This document shows, one piece after another, positions 9,886 through 19,258 of a DNA stretch of 64,000 bases (the stretch's first letter is position 1; every line of letters starts with the position of its first letter). The notes below the pieces were generated by a model. It did not search any database, was not told the DNA's origin, and saw only the letters and a list, made by a program, of their open reading frames with translations. The position numbers were made by a program, and so were the translations under genes. The stretch spans positions 1 through 64,000 of the forward strand of contig JARHXX010000003.1 of NCBI GenBank assembly GCA_029269125.1, in the 5' to 3' direction. This stretch comes from Kiritimatiellaeota bacterium B1221. Lineage in GTDB: Bacteria > Verrucomicrobiota > Kiritimatiellia > SS1-B-03-39 > UBA6053.

Positions 9886-11640
9886 CTACCAATCGCGTTT
9901 CACATCCTGTCGATCCGTATCGTAATTCCGTTGACGGAAAATATCCCGGGTCACTTTTAAATCCCGAAGATTTTCATTTTCAAAATCGATTTCGGCCGTG
10001 GTGTCTTCAGGTGCAGTCGGTTCTCCATCTTGATCAGAAGTCTGGGCCGCTTGTTTTTTTTCTTCCGAGAGACGTTTTTTGTTCAGGCCGTCACGCAACT
10101 CGGACAATTTTTGTTTTGCCTGTTCCCTGGAAGTTTTGGCTGATTCCAAACTGGGGTCCAGATTGCTCGCCATTTCATATTCTTTTATGCCGCGTTCCAT
10201 CTTGGAAATATCGGTTTGCAGTTCGTTTTCACTTTTTTGTGAATGGTCGGTTTCTTTCCCTGTTTCCAAAGCCATAAATTGGTCCATCCAATCAGAGCTT
10301 TTGGTGAGTTTATCTCCAGATTCCTCATGTGCTTTGGCCAAAGATTTCTGCGCATCTTCAAGCTTTTGCTGCAGACCGGCGTCCTCAGTTTCTTTCATAT
10401 TCTGCACGTCTTCATAATCATTCACTGCCGTTTCCAAACTTTTTACTTTTCTGTCAGGATTGGATTCTGTTTCCGCTTTATCCACCAGTGCATCGGCTCT
10501 TTTCTCTTTTAAGTCCGCCAACTTTTCACGGTTTTCAGATTCGGCCTGTTGTATTTTAGGACTGGTGGAATCCAGGCTGAGGGCATCTTCCAGTTTTTCC
10601 TGTGCTTTTTCAAGGGAGGCAATGGCTCTGCGTTCATCCTTTTTCTCCATGTGTTTCTCTGAAGATTCGACATCCTTCATCGCCGCATCTAAAATGTTTT
10701 CAGCCGCTTCCCGGGCGAGGGCGCCTTTCTCGTCTTGTGCTTCGGTATTGTCGGGGTTCACCTCAAGTACTTCATCATATCTTTCCAGAACGGAATCAAT
10801 GGTGTTGAGTTTGCTCTCTTGATTCCTGAATTTGTTATTCTCCAGCATTTTGCGAAGGTTGTCCCGGCTTAAACGGGCATTTTCCAGGGTTACATCTTCC
10901 AGAAGTTCTTTAGATTTTTTGAGCCCCTGTTGGGCTGTCTCATATTCGGGATCCCGACTGAGCGCTTCTTCCAGATCGGTTTGCACATCCCTCAATTTGG
11001 ATTCGATCGAATCCAAACCCCAACGTTTTTTTCGGGTATCCGTTCTTTTTTGTTCGGCACTGAATTTCTTTTCCAGACTATCAAGTCGCTTGGTGGAGGT
11101 GCTGGAGATCAGCGCCACGAATTTCTTTTGGGTGTTTTCCAAATTGTTTTTGGCCTTTTTACTGCCGTCACCTTCCATATTGACCGAAAATTGATAGAGG
11201 GAGAGAGCGCGTCGATAGAGGAGTAACGCGTCGTTGGTATTTCGGGCCTGTTCAAACTTCATGGCTTCTTTGACGTCTGCATTCCCAAGCTGAAACAGGC
11301 TTAAGGACGCCAAATCTCTTCCAAGTTTCTGATTTTCACCTTCCAAAGACTTCAGGCGTCCCCAGGCATCCCTGGCAATTTTATAATCTTTGGCAAGATA
11401 TGCCGCCAAACCATAGTTGTAGAGGAGGTAGGGATTGCCAGGGTCTTTCAGCAGTTCGGTTCTAACCAGAGCCATGGCTTGTTTGTAGTCTTCTTTTTCA
11501 ACGGCTTTTTCTGCCAGAGTTAAGGTTTCATAAACCGAGACGGATACAGTGGGCCGGGTTTGCGTGCTTTGACTCCGAATTTGGGATGAAAGCGAAAGCA
11601 GGCTGATACCCAGCAGGATTTTTATATGGGAGGTTCGCAT
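9886..11640 (-). CDS. Exported TPR/coiled-coil protein of the Bat operon
   Basis: This 584-residue protein has an N-terminal signal peptide (hydrophobic ILLGISLLSLSS). Residues about 35-110 form tetratricopeptide-like helices (DYKQAMALVRTELLKDPGNPY), followed by about 450 residues of highly charged alpha-helix rich in E, K, D and Q, probably coiled coil with further degenerate TPRs (VLERYDEVLEVNPDN; EYEMASNLDPS). The tail RNYDTDRQDVKRDW is basic and acidic. It is the last gene of the moxR-DUF58-DUF4381-batA-batB series, one base after batB, and occupies the place of the TPR protein BatC/BatE in other Bat operons. A periplasmic scaffold role with the VWA proteins is inferred. Confidence 0.82.
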   Translation of the reverse strand: MRTSHIKILLGISLLSLSSQIRSQSTQTRPTVSVSVYETLTLAEKAVEKEDYKQAMALVRTELLKDPGNPYLLYNYGLAAYLAKDYKIARDAWGRLKSLEGENQKLGRDLASLSLFQLGNADVKEAMKFEQARNTNDALLLYRRALSLYQFSVNMEGDGSKKAKNNLENTQKKFVALISSTSTKRLDSLEKKFSAEQKRTDTRKKRWGLDSIESKLRDVQTDLEEALSRDPEYETAQQGLKKSKELLEDVTLENARLSRDNLRKMLENNKFRNQESKLNTIDSVLERYDEVLEVNPDNTEAQDEKGALAREAAENILDAAMKDVESSEKHMEKKDERRAIASLEKAQEKLEDALSLDSTSPKIQQAESENREKLADLKEKRADALVDKAETESNPDRKVKSLETAVNDYEDVQNMKETEDAGLQQKLEDAQKSLAKAHEESGDKLTKSSDWMDQFMALETGKETDHSQKSENELQTDISKMERGIKEYEMASNLDPSLESAKTSREQAKQKLSELRDGLNKKRLSEEKKQAAQTSDQDGEPTAPEDTTAEIDFENENLRDLKVTRDIFRQRNYDTDRQDVKRDW

Positions 11641-11641
11641 A

Positions 11642-12673
11642 TTATTTACTCCTTGGGTCGCGTTTTCCTTTCACGAAAAAGTTTTGTAAAAGCAGGCAGA
11701 AAATGGCGGGTACAAGGAAATAGCGATAGGCTTCGACCGCCTCCGCCATTTCTCTGCTTTCCACCCGCTTGGCCAAAGTACTCAGACTGAGGTCGTATAA
11801 TTTTTCTGCACCTTCATTGTCCTCACCTACCGGATAATATTCGCCTCCGGTTGCCTGGGCAATTTTGCGTAAACCATTTTCATCGACCCGGCTGATCACT
11901 TCTCTGCGATCGGGACCTTGCACATAGCGGGTGCGTACAATTTTCCCGGATTTGTCTCGCTGATGCAGGGGAATCTTTGCGCCTTCCTGACTCCCGACAC
12001 CAATGGTGAAGATCTGAATCTGATGCTGGATAAAGGCATCACGGGCAGTGAGAGCCGCGTCTCCTTCAAGATCTTCCCCATCTGTGATCAATACCAGAAC
12101 CCGGGTCTCGAGTTTCTTTTCTTCAAATTTTTCCGCAGCCAGTTCGATCACTTTGGTGATGGAGGTCCCACCCATCCAAAGGGTTTTTTCACTGATACTT
12201 TCCACCACTTTATCCAGTGCGGTGGTGTCAAAGGTGAGGGGGGCGATCATGCGGGCTTCCCCGGCAAATGCCAGAATTCCCATACGGTCACCCTTTAGGC
12301 GGCTGAGCAGATACCGAAGTGCATCTTTTGAAACGGCCATGCGGTTGGGTTCGATATCTTCGGCCAACATACTTCTGGAGGTGTCGATGGCCACCAGGAA
12401 ATCGATACCCAGGCGGTCAACTTTTTCGGGTTGATCCTCCAATTGCGGACGCGCGAGCGCCAGAAAGAGAAAGAAGACGCCCAGGGTCAAAAAGAAATGA
12501 TTCAGCCGGTCCAGACGGGGATTGGAGGGAATAATTAACTTTTTGATTTGTTCGCTGCCCAATAATTTTGTCAGCGTCCGCTGCCTCATTCTGCACTCAA
12601 GCAGTCGGAGAAAGGACAGGGCGGGCAGAACCAAAAAACAGGCCCAAAGCCAATGCGGGTCGCTAAACTTCAT
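11642..12673 (-). CDS. batB: VWA-domain membrane protein, BatB-like
   Basis: This 343-residue protein has two N-terminal membrane helices (near residues 8-22 and 58-73), a von Willebrand factor A domain, and a C-terminal helix before residue 330. The metal-ion site is intact: DTSRS at 97-101 (DxSxS), and later TDGEDLEGD. Bat proteins are thought to form a membrane-anchored complex in the aerotolerance or stress response of Bacteroides, and in MoxR-dependent assembly elsewhere. Its start overlaps the end of batA by four bases (ATGA-type), indicating translational coupling. The paralogue immediately upstream has the same layout. Confidence 0.9.
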   Translation of the reverse strand: MKFSDPHWLWACFLVLPALSFLRLLECRMRQRTLTKLLGSEQIKKLIIPSNPRLDRLNHFFLTLGVFFLFLALARPQLEDQPEKVDRLGIDFLVAIDTSRSMLAEDIEPNRMAVSKDALRYLLSRLKGDRMGILAFAGEARMIAPLTFDTTALDKVVESISEKTLWMGGTSITKVIELAAEKFEEKKLETRVLVLITDGEDLEGDAALTARDAFIQHQIQIFTIGVGSQEGAKIPLHQRDKSGKIVRTRYVQGPDRREVISRVDENGLRKIAQATGGEYYPVGEDNEGAEKLYDLSLSTLAKRVESREMAEAVEAYRYFLVPAIFCLLLQNFFVKGKRDPRSK

Positions 12674-13659
12674 GGTAACGATCTCCGGAAAAAGATCGAA
12701 AGTAGAATTTCGAGCAGCAGCATTCCCAATCCGATGAGGAGAAAAGATGAGAACAGCTCATTGTACACTTTGAAGATACGCTCTTTAATCAAGCTGGTTT
12801 CCAGGTCGTCAATTTGCTGGTAAATATTGGCCAACGAGGTGTAGTCTGCCGCTTGGTAAAATTGACCACCGGTCATCTTCGCAATTGTGTTCAGGGGGTG
12901 GTCAACGACGCGGGTGGGGCTCAGTTTGCGATAATTTAAAATCTCGATGGGGTAGACGCGGACGTCTTTTTCTTTTGCGTATTTGGCGGCTTCCAGAGGA
13001 GGGACTCCGGTGTTGCTTAAGCCATCTGTCACCACAATCAGCACTTTGGATTCTGTCTCCGAATCTTTTAACATTTCGATGGCGGCCACCATGCCGGAAC
13101 CGATGGCGGTCCCCCCCATGGTTTTCACTTCGCCCATCATATCGGTTACAAAATCATGATCGGTGGTGAGGGGGCTCACCAGGTAGGGATCTTTTGCAAA
13201 TCCGATGACGCCGATGCGGTCCCGTTCCCGGTTTTCAATGAAATCGGCGATGACTTTGTTTAAAGCATCCAGGCGACTGATGGCTTTACCTTCGATAAAG
13301 AAATCTTTCTCATCCATGGAGGCGGAATAATCCAGGACTAAAACCACATCAATGCCCTCATTTTCTTCAAAGTCTGACCCTTGTTCCATTCGTGGTTGGG
13401 CCAGGGCCAAAATGAGAATTGAAAGGGTGAGGAAGCGGAGTGGAAGCCGGAATTTTCCTAATCCGGAACGGGGTGACTTTTCACCCGGATTTAAAAGGGT
13501 CACTGTGGAAAAACGGATGGCGACGGGGCGGGTGTTTCCGGAAAAGGTAAACAGGATGAATAACAGGAACGGGAGAAGCCAAAGCCATACCGGCTCCCCG
13601 AAAGTAAAGGTGTTCAAATTTTGCCAAGAGGTGGCAAGGGGTGATGCGGGAACATTCAT
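12670..13659 (-). CDS. batA: VWA-domain membrane protein, BatA-like
   Basis: This 329-residue protein has the same layout as its neighbour: two N-terminal membrane helices (about 25-40 and 72-88), a VWA domain and a C-terminal helix (FLLIGLGMLLLEILLSIFF). The MIDAS motif DYSAS is at residues 110-114 and the conserved TDGLSN region is present, so divalent-metal-dependent ligand binding should be intact. It overlaps both the preceding DUF4381-type gene and batB by four bases. It is probably a partner of the MoxR ATPase encoded four genes upstream. Confidence 0.9.
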   Translation of the reverse strand: MNVPASPLATSWQNLNTFTFGEPVWLWLLPFLLFILFTFSGNTRPVAIRFSTVTLLNPGEKSPRSGLGKFRLPLRFLTLSILILALAQPRMEQGSDFEENEGIDVVLVLDYSASMDEKDFFIEGKAISRLDALNKVIADFIENRERDRIGVIGFAKDPYLVSPLTTDHDFVTDMMGEVKTMGGTAIGSGMVAAIEMLKDSETESKVLIVVTDGLSNTGVPPLEAAKYAKEKDVRVYPIEILNYRKLSPTRVVDHPLNTIAKMTGGQFYQAADYTSLANIYQQIDDLETSLIKERIFKVYNELFSSFLLIGLGMLLLEILLSIFFRRSLP

Positions 13660-14303
13660 GTTGTTGCCGGTGCCTCGTGTAAGTCAACCTCTGATTTGGA
13701 GTGGTTAAAATGATCATCATCCGAAAGTTCAGGAACCGGTGTGCCGGGCAGGAAGGGTGAAACGTCCTCGGGTTCAAGGATAATGGATTGTTTGGCGTGT
13801 TTCTTTTTTTGATACAACTGGGTGATCAGCTGCACTGCCCGTGCATCAAATGTGGTAAGCAGTGTATCGTCCAGGGTCTTACCTGCATAGCGAATTTGAT
13901 CACAAGTTTCTAAATATTCTGTCAGCCATTGTTGATCCTCCGGAGCGAGAATGGAGACTTGTTTGAGAGATGCTAAAAATTGGCGGCTGGTTTGTGCGGG
14001 GGCCTCGATTTCAAAAATGTCCTGGAAAAAATCCCGCAGGATGCGGTTGCTTCGCAACAGATACCAGAAGTTGCCCCTGGCCTCCCGAAGGGTTTGGGCT
14101 TGAGTGAGCGCTTTGAGGGCAAGGGCTTTGGGATTGGGTCCGTTGCGAATACGTTTTCGAATGAAATAAACCGCAAGGCTGGTAAGGAAGATGACCACAG
14201 CCAACGATATGGCATGCGGGATATAGTCTTGCCAAATGAAGGGCTGGGGTGGGCGGAGGAAGCGGACGTCCTCCACAATTTCTAAGGTGGAAGCTTCAGC
14301 CAC
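13656..14303 (-). CDS. DUF4381-like single-pass membrane protein of the Bat operon
   Basis: This 215-residue protein has one membrane helix near residues 29-47 (AISLAVVIFLTSLAVYF) followed by a basic anchor (RKRIR) and a helical soluble domain; the C-terminus is acidic. Proteins of this kind usually sit between the DUF58 and batA genes in MoxR/Bat operons, and the position here is the same. It overlaps the DUF58 gene by eight bases and batA by four. Its molecular function is unknown; a scaffold role linking the DUF58 and VWA proteins at the membrane is inferred from context. Confidence 0.75.
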   Translation of the reverse strand: MAEASTLEIVEDVRFLRPPQPFIWQDYIPHAISLAVVIFLTSLAVYFIRKRIRNGPNPKALALKALTQAQTLREARGNFWYLLRSNRILRDFFQDIFEIEAPAQTSRQFLASLKQVSILAPEDQQWLTEYLETCDQIRYAGKTLDDTLLTTFDARAVQLITQLYQKKKHAKQSIILEPEDVSPFLPGTPVPELSDDDHFNHSKSEVDLHEAPATT

Positions 14304-15186
14304 GGCGTTTGCGGTCGTTTCGGGTTTTGAAAAATTGTTCCAGGTCCCGTTCGTACGGACGGGCGGTTGAGATTTCGATCATATCAATCCCCATGCGCCG
14401 GAAAAATTCCCGCAGGTCTTCCATATGTTTGGCGTAACTCCTTTCATATTTTTTGCGGACCGTTGATTTGCGGCTGTCGAACATCACCAGTTTTCCGGTT
14501 TCAATATCCTCTAAACGTATACGGCCAATGTTCGGGATTTTCGCTTCCAGGGGATCCATGATGTGGATGGCAATCAGGTCATGTTTGCTATTGGTGATTT
14601 TGAGTGAGCGCTGGGTGCCCTGATCAATAAAATCGGAAATCAAAAACACAATACTCGCCCGTGGGGTCACCTGATTCAGGTAACGCAGGGCTTCTACGGT
14701 TTTGGTGCCTTTGCCTTGCGGTTCATGAAAAAGAATATCCCGGATGACACGCAGGACATGGCGGGAGCCTTTTCCCGGACGTACGTGTTTTTCCACATGA
14801 TCCGAAAACAGGATGAGGCCCACCCGATCATTATTTCGAATGGCGCTAAATGCGATCACGGCGGCAATTTCGGCTGCGACCTCGCGTTTGGATTTGCCCG
14901 CGGAACCGATATCGCCGGACGAGCTGATATCGACCATAATATTCACGGTCAGTTCCCGCTCTTCTTTAAAAACTTTCAGATGCGGGGAATCCATGCGCGC
15001 GGTCACGTTCCAATCGATATGACGCACATCGTCGCCTTCCTGATATTCGCGCACCTCATCAAAATCCATCCCTTTACCTTTAAAGGTGGATTGATATTCT
15101 CCGGCGAAAATATCCTGCGCCTTGCGGGCAGTGGTAATTTCGATGCGGCGAATTTTTTTGATTAAATCAAGAGGAACTTCTGACAT
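14296..15186 (-). CDS. DUF58 domain protein (MoxR-associated)
   Basis: This 296-residue soluble protein has the DUF58 hallmark FDEVREYQEGDDVRHIDW near residues 42-59, followed by a VWA-like fold with the MIDAS-like stretch VDISSSGD near residue 91. In many bacteria DUF58 genes lie directly after moxR. The protein is thought to be a client or adaptor of the MoxR ATPase, but its biochemistry is not settled. It starts 15 bases after moxR and overlaps the next gene, so it belongs to the same transcript. Confidence 0.9.
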   Translation of the reverse strand: MSEVPLDLIKKIRRIEITTARKAQDIFAGEYQSTFKGKGMDFDEVREYQEGDDVRHIDWNVTARMDSPHLKVFKEERELTVNIMVDISSSGDIGSAGKSKREVAAEIAAVIAFSAIRNNDRVGLILFSDHVEKHVRPGKGSRHVLRVIRDILFHEPQGKGTKTVEALRYLNQVTPRASIVFLISDFIDQGTQRSLKITNSKHDLIAIHIMDPLEAKIPNIGRIRLEDIETGKLVMFDSRKSTVRKKYERSYAKHMEDLREFFRRMGIDMIEISTARPYERDLEQFFKTRNDRKRRG

Positions 15187-15201
15187 GAAATGTACTCCGG
15201 C

Positions 15202-16311
15202 TTACGGAACCGGAACCTTTTTCAGGAGGGCATCCACAATATCATAGCTGGTCATATTTTCCGCATCCGCCTCGTAGGTGGTAAGGATCCGGTGGCCCAA
15301 AATTCCCGGGGCGACCGCTTTGACATCATCCGGAATCACGTAGGCACGTCCCTGCAGAAAGGCTTGTGCGCGACAGGCGAGGGTGAGATTAATGGTGGCA
15401 CGCGGGGATGCGCCATACCGGATGAGTTCTGCCAGCTTTTTACTCACTTTGCCCGGATGCCGACTGGCGATAACCAAGTTCACGATATATTGTTTAACCT
15501 GATCGGACAGATAGATCCACTCAACCAGCTGGCGTACGGTTTTAATTTGTTTGGGGGTGATGACCACTTCCAGTTCGGTTTTCGCTTTTTTGTTTGCGAT
15601 AAATTCCAGAATCTGGAGTTCTTCTTCCGCCGTGGGATAATCGATAAACACCTTGAGCATGAAACGGTCGACCTGCGCTTCGGGAAGGGGGTAGGTGCCT
15701 TCCTGCTCCACCGGATTTTCGGTGGCCAGTACCAAAAAGGGATCTTCCAGTTTATAGGTCTTGTCACCGAGGGTCACCTGATGTTCCTGCATCGCTTCCA
15801 ACAGCGCACTTTGCACTTTCGGCGGACAACGGTTAATTTCATCGGCCAGCAAAATATTACAAAAGATGGGCCCAAATTTGGTGGTGTATTCCTGGGTCCG
15901 CGGATTATAAATCATGGTTCCCAAAACGTCGGCAGGCAAAAGATCCGGGGTGAACTGTACCCGTTGGAATTTTGCCGCAATACAGGAGGCCAGCGCATTT
16001 ACGGTTGCTGTTTTGGCCAACCCCGGCACACCTTCAAGCAATACATGAGAGTTGGTAAGGAGGCCAATTAGCAAACTGTCGATCAGATTATGCTGTCCGA
16101 CAATGGCTTGGGCAATCTCATCACGAACGCGTTGAATCCGGGGAGAGACCTCGTCAATTTGGGGCTGGAGTTCTGCAATATATTCAGCCGCTTCTTCCGG
16201 AAAAAAGGGGGTGTCCAAATCATCACCCGCATAGGGATCTGTGTGGGGATCTTCTTCGACGCGAAGGACGTTGCTCATGCGTTGGGTTGTCCCGGACCGT
16301 GACTCATTCAT
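15202..16311 (-). CDS. moxR: MoxR-family AAA+ ATPase
   Basis: This 369-residue AAA+ ATPase has Walker A GVPGLAKT at 94-101 and Walker B ILLADEINR at 153-161, followed by sensor and arginine-finger regions typical of MoxR. About 60 acidic, proline-containing residues precede the ATPase core. MoxR proteins are chaperone-like and act with VWA proteins; here five further genes follow in tight series (DUF58, DUF4381-like, batA, batB, coiled-coil protein). As first gene it should be preceded by the operon promoter in 16312-16479, where I see no clear -35/-10 pair. Confidence 0.95.
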   Translation of the reverse strand: MNESRSGTTQRMSNVLRVEEDPHTDPYAGDDLDTPFFPEEAAEYIAELQPQIDEVSPRIQRVRDEIAQAIVGQHNLIDSLLIGLLTNSHVLLEGVPGLAKTATVNALASCIAAKFQRVQFTPDLLPADVLGTMIYNPRTQEYTTKFGPIFCNILLADEINRCPPKVQSALLEAMQEHQVTLGDKTYKLEDPFLVLATENPVEQEGTYPLPEAQVDRFMLKVFIDYPTAEEELQILEFIANKKAKTELEVVITPKQIKTVRQLVEWIYLSDQVKQYIVNLVIASRHPGKVSKKLAELIRYGASPRATINLTLACRAQAFLQGRAYVIPDDVKAVAPGILGHRILTTYEADAENMTSYDIVDALLKKVPVP

Positions 16312-16479
16312 ATGGATTCCTTAGTGAAACTATTCAGACAATAATAAATTTGCTATGCATCAAAGCATAGATTTTTGCAATGACCGGATCAGTGTTGCAT
16401 AATAAAAAATCAATATGCCAGAAAAAATTTTCATGAGAGCCGTAAAAAACGAACGGTTCTCTCCGGGGCCTCATGAAGT

Positions 16480-17598
16480 TTACGGTGACAGGGTGAAAGC
16501 GTTTTGGGCGATGACAGCGCCATTCACCAAGACATCCACTTGATGGACACCCGGATAGAGGGCGCGAATGCTGGTGACTTTCATGGCATGGGCTTTCTGA
16601 AGGTTTCGTTTCTCCTGCGGGAGCAGTTCCAGGGTTGTCCATTTAAAAACTTTCCGACCGGTTTTTCCTTTTTGGCGCACATACGTGACGGCGTAATCGA
16701 TTAATAATTTTTGGCGGCCGGGGTTTTGATTGTGTACTTCTAATTTTAAAAAGGTATGTTCGCCGATACGGATTTTTGCGGGGGTCACCCGAAAATTCAC
16801 TTTAATTTTTTTTGCCGGAAAATAGCCGATAAGCGCCAAAGCGTCCGGGTTCCCTGCTTTGATCAGCGTTCTCAATGCGTGACGCACAATCCATTTCCGA
16901 TTGGCCGTATCCTGTTTTAACCACTGTCTGCATCTGTCGATCACCAGATTCGGATGGTGCTTCGAAATATCATTGAGATGGTTGGCCACTGATTTTTGTA
17001 CGTAAGGTTCAGGATCATCTTTGAGCGCTTCGAGGATAGGCCAAACCGGGCTGGGATCGTCGACCAAAGCCGTGAGCTTTTTTCCCCAGGGGAGCAGGGG
17101 ACGTGTCCCTTCCGAACACCAGCGTCGCACATGGGGGCTGGGGTGTGAGGTGAGGCTTGAGAGCTGAGCGATGGTTTCGTCGGGGAAGGTTTCGACAAAA
17201 GGGCGTACCGCGAATTCTGAAGAAAAGCGCTGGGTCAAGGCAACCATCGCCGTCATTGCAGTGTCAAAATGAGGAAGCCCATAATCGGCGATGAATTTTC
17301 CCACCGGCCATTGCAGCCAGCCATCGGTCACCTGATCTGTGCCGGGCAAGATCTCGGGAAGGCTGTCCGTGAGGATCTCCAATGCCTGTTGTTTATCGGC
17401 CGGAAGGTGGTCCGCGAGGGCTTGTGAAAATTGATGTACCCGGGCATTCATTTCCAGAGATGACAGTTGGTGATCGGCCTGTTTGATGAAGCTTATTTGG
17501 TTAAATCCCTTGTAAACACTCGCGATTTGAAGAGCGAGTCTTTGGGCGGCCTCTTGATCAAACCAATCCTTAAACTTCTTTTTGTCTGCTTGGGGCAT
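16480..17598 (-). CDS. DNA alkylation repair protein, AlkC-like (HEAT repeats plus Ig-like domain)
   Basis: This 372-residue protein resembles the AlkC branch of HEAT-like-repeat DNA glycosylases, which excise N3-alkylated purines. Residues about 1-235 are paired helices, including HPSPHVRRWCSEGTRPLLPW and the DDPEPYVQKSVANHLNDISK repeat motif. The C-terminal 110 residues (from about VNFRVTPAKI) look like an immunoglobulin-type beta-sandwich, as described for one AlkC subgroup. The family call comes from these segments; catalytic residues cannot be named with confidence. The gene is isolated, running opposite to the next locus. Confidence 0.8.
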   Translation of the reverse strand: MPQADKKKFKDWFDQEAAQRLALQIASVYKGFNQISFIKQADHQLSSLEMNARVHQFSQALADHLPADKQQALEILTDSLPEILPGTDQVTDGWLQWPVGKFIADYGLPHFDTAMTAMVALTQRFSSEFAVRPFVETFPDETIAQLSSLTSHPSPHVRRWCSEGTRPLLPWGKKLTALVDDPSPVWPILEALKDDPEPYVQKSVANHLNDISKHHPNLVIDRCRQWLKQDTANRKWIVRHALRTLIKAGNPDALALIGYFPAKKIKVNFRVTPAKIRIGEHTFLKLEVHNQNPGRQKLLIDYAVTYVRQKGKTGRKVFKWTTLELLPQEKRNLQKAHAMKVTSIRALYPGVHQVDVLVNGAVIAQNAFTLSP

Positions 17599-17708
17599 AG
17601 GTATTTCCTTTGGGTTGGCGGTTTTTTACATGAGAAGACCGCAAATCACCAAGTGAAAATGTTTCTTTTCCATTTGGAATTCTTTCATTTCCGACCTAAA
17701 GGACCCCT

Positions 17709-18710
17709 ATGGCGAGACCTTACCGATTAAAATTTGAAAATGCCTGTTATCTGGTCACTCTCAACGGAGTGGATGGATTGGGTTTGTTTGTGGAAAAAAC
17801 CGATGCAAAGCACTTTGTGGATCTGCTGGATCTGATCGCGCGTAAACATCAGGTGATTCTTCACGCTTATGCGCTGGCGGAAAACAGTGCCGCGATGGTG
17901 CTGGAAACTCCCATGGCCAACATGAGCTTATATTTGCAGGGGGTTCAAACGGCTTTTGCCCGTCATATCCGTCAATATTATGTGCAGAGTGGCGCCATCA
18001 TGAAAGATCGCTACCGTGCAAAGTTGATTGAAAAGAGTGAGGTTCTCGCCGAAACCTGTGAATGGGTTCACAGTTTTCCAGTCCGCGATTCCAGCAAAAA
18101 GATGACACCGGCTTCCCGGGTGAAAATGCTGAAAACCTATCCCTTTTCAAGTTACCGCTATACCATTGGCGAAGTGGAGGAGGGCATCACAAGTCCCAAA
18201 GAGCTTTTACAGAGCTATGGATCTCCGGTCAAAAACCGTGCGGCCAAACACACCCAAGCCACAGAATCGCTGCTGGCCAGCAGCACTGAAGCTTGGGATC
18301 AGAAAGCCAAAGCATCCACCATCGCCATTGGATCCGAATCTTTTGTGAAGCAAATGGAGCAGAAGCATAAAGCGTTGGTGGCCGGAAAACGGGTAAAAGG
18401 CCTTCGGCTCTATGGCAAAAAGACCCAGGGAATCTCCCGCAATAAAGTGGTGGAGCAGGCGGCTAAAACTTTTGGAGTGGATAAACAGGAGTTTTTTGTC
18501 CAGCAGCATTCCAGTATTCTGCGTCCGGTGATTTCCGCGTTTCTTTATCAGTATGCGGCCATGACCCAAAAGGAAATTGCCGCTTTTCTCGGTTTAGGCT
18601 CTGCCGCGGCGGTGAGTCTACAGATTAAACGTCTGTTAACTTTACGGGCTGAAGATCCCGAGTTGGATAAAAAGTGCAAGAAGCTGGAAAAAAGTTTTGC
18701 CCGCAGCTGA
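17709..18710 (+). CDS. RAYT-like transposase-derived protein without catalytic residues, with DnaA domain IV-like C-terminus
   Basis: The first 150 of 333 residues match the Y1 transposase fold of REP-associated tyrosine transposases: MARPYRLKFENACYLVT at the start, HAYALAEN and LETP near residues 52-67, DRYRAKLIEK near 100, YPFSSYR near 144. The HUH metal-binding motif, normally NHYH, is NSAA at 59-62, and the expected catalytic Tyr of the RYIHLNP-type helix is Trp119 in CEWVHSFP. DNA cleavage should therefore be impossible. The frame is otherwise intact, which suggests a retained function. The last 100 residues resemble the helix-turn-helix of DnaA domain IV (MTQKEIAAFLGLGSAAAVSLQIKRL at about 285-309). 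AAAGGA lies six bases before the ATG. It precedes ptsN and the tol genes on the same strand. A DNA-binding regulator is a reasonable inference. Confidence 0.8.
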   Translation: MARPYRLKFENACYLVTLNGVDGLGLFVEKTDAKHFVDLLDLIARKHQVILHAYALAENSAAMVLETPMANMSLYLQGVQTAFARHIRQYYVQSGAIMKDRYRAKLIEKSEVLAETCEWVHSFPVRDSSKKMTPASRVKMLKTYPFSSYRYTIGEVEEGITSPKELLQSYGSPVKNRAAKHTQATESLLASSTEAWDQKAKASTIAIGSESFVKQMEQKHKALVAGKRVKGLRLYGKKTQGISRNKVVEQAAKTFGVDKQEFFVQQHSSILRPVISAFLYQYAAMTQKEIAAFLGLGSAAAVSLQIKRLLTLRAEDPELDKKCKKLEKSFARS

Positions 18711-18743
18711 TGACCTTGCTTTCATCTGAAAAAGTATTTTTTC

Positions 18744-19193
18744 ATGAACATCCGCAAAGTTATTCCTAAAGAATCCGTTTGTGTCTCGCTGCAGGCCCGA
18801 GACAAGCAGGGAATCATCGAGGAACTTCTGGAACTGATTGTGCGCACCGGCCGGGTGTCAGATCGGAAAGCGGTGTTAAAAGCCGTTCTGGATCGCGAAA
18901 AGAAAATGTCGACCGGGATGCACCATGGCTTGGCCATTCCCCATGGGAAAACCGATACGGTGGATACTTTGCTGGGGGCGGTGGGTATTCTCCCTGAAGG
19001 GGTCGACTTTGATTCACAGGATGGAGAGCCTACCCGCATTTTTATTCTCACGGTTTCTCCTGTGAACCGTTCAGGTCCCCATATCCAGTTTTTAGCCGAA
19101 ATCAGTCGGATGATGAATCGTCAGGACATCCGGGAGGCCTTGCTGGCGACGGCTTCCGAAGACGAAATCTATACGATTTTGACGGGCCAATAA
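18744..19193 (+). CDS. PTS IIA-fructose/PtsN-type phosphocarrier protein
   Basis: This 149-residue single-domain protein is of the EIIA-Fru/EIIA-Ntr (PtsN) type. The phosphorylatable histidine is His67 in LAIPHGKT. No IIB or IIC domain or gene lies nearby, so a regulatory phosphocarrier role is more likely than sugar uptake. It sits 33 bases after the transposase-derived gene and about 65 before the tolQ-like gene, probably in one transcript. The frame and length are normal for the family. Confidence 0.9.
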   Translation: MNIRKVIPKESVCVSLQARDKQGIIEELLELIVRTGRVSDRKAVLKAVLDREKKMSTGMHHGLAIPHGKTDTVDTLLGAVGILPEGVDFDSQDGEPTRIFILTVSPVNRSGPHIQFLAEISRMMNRQDIREALLATASEDEIYTILTGQ

Positions 19194-19258
19194 AAAAAGC
19201 GTATTGAAAAAGCGGCTTGCCCTTGACCGCTACCGCATCCTTATGAAAAGAGGGGAGA

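Noticed and set aside
15190-16071. Plus-strand open frame of 293 codons opposite moxR
   Set aside because: The minus strand encodes a complete MoxR ATPase with all motifs; the plus frame has no recognisable domain.
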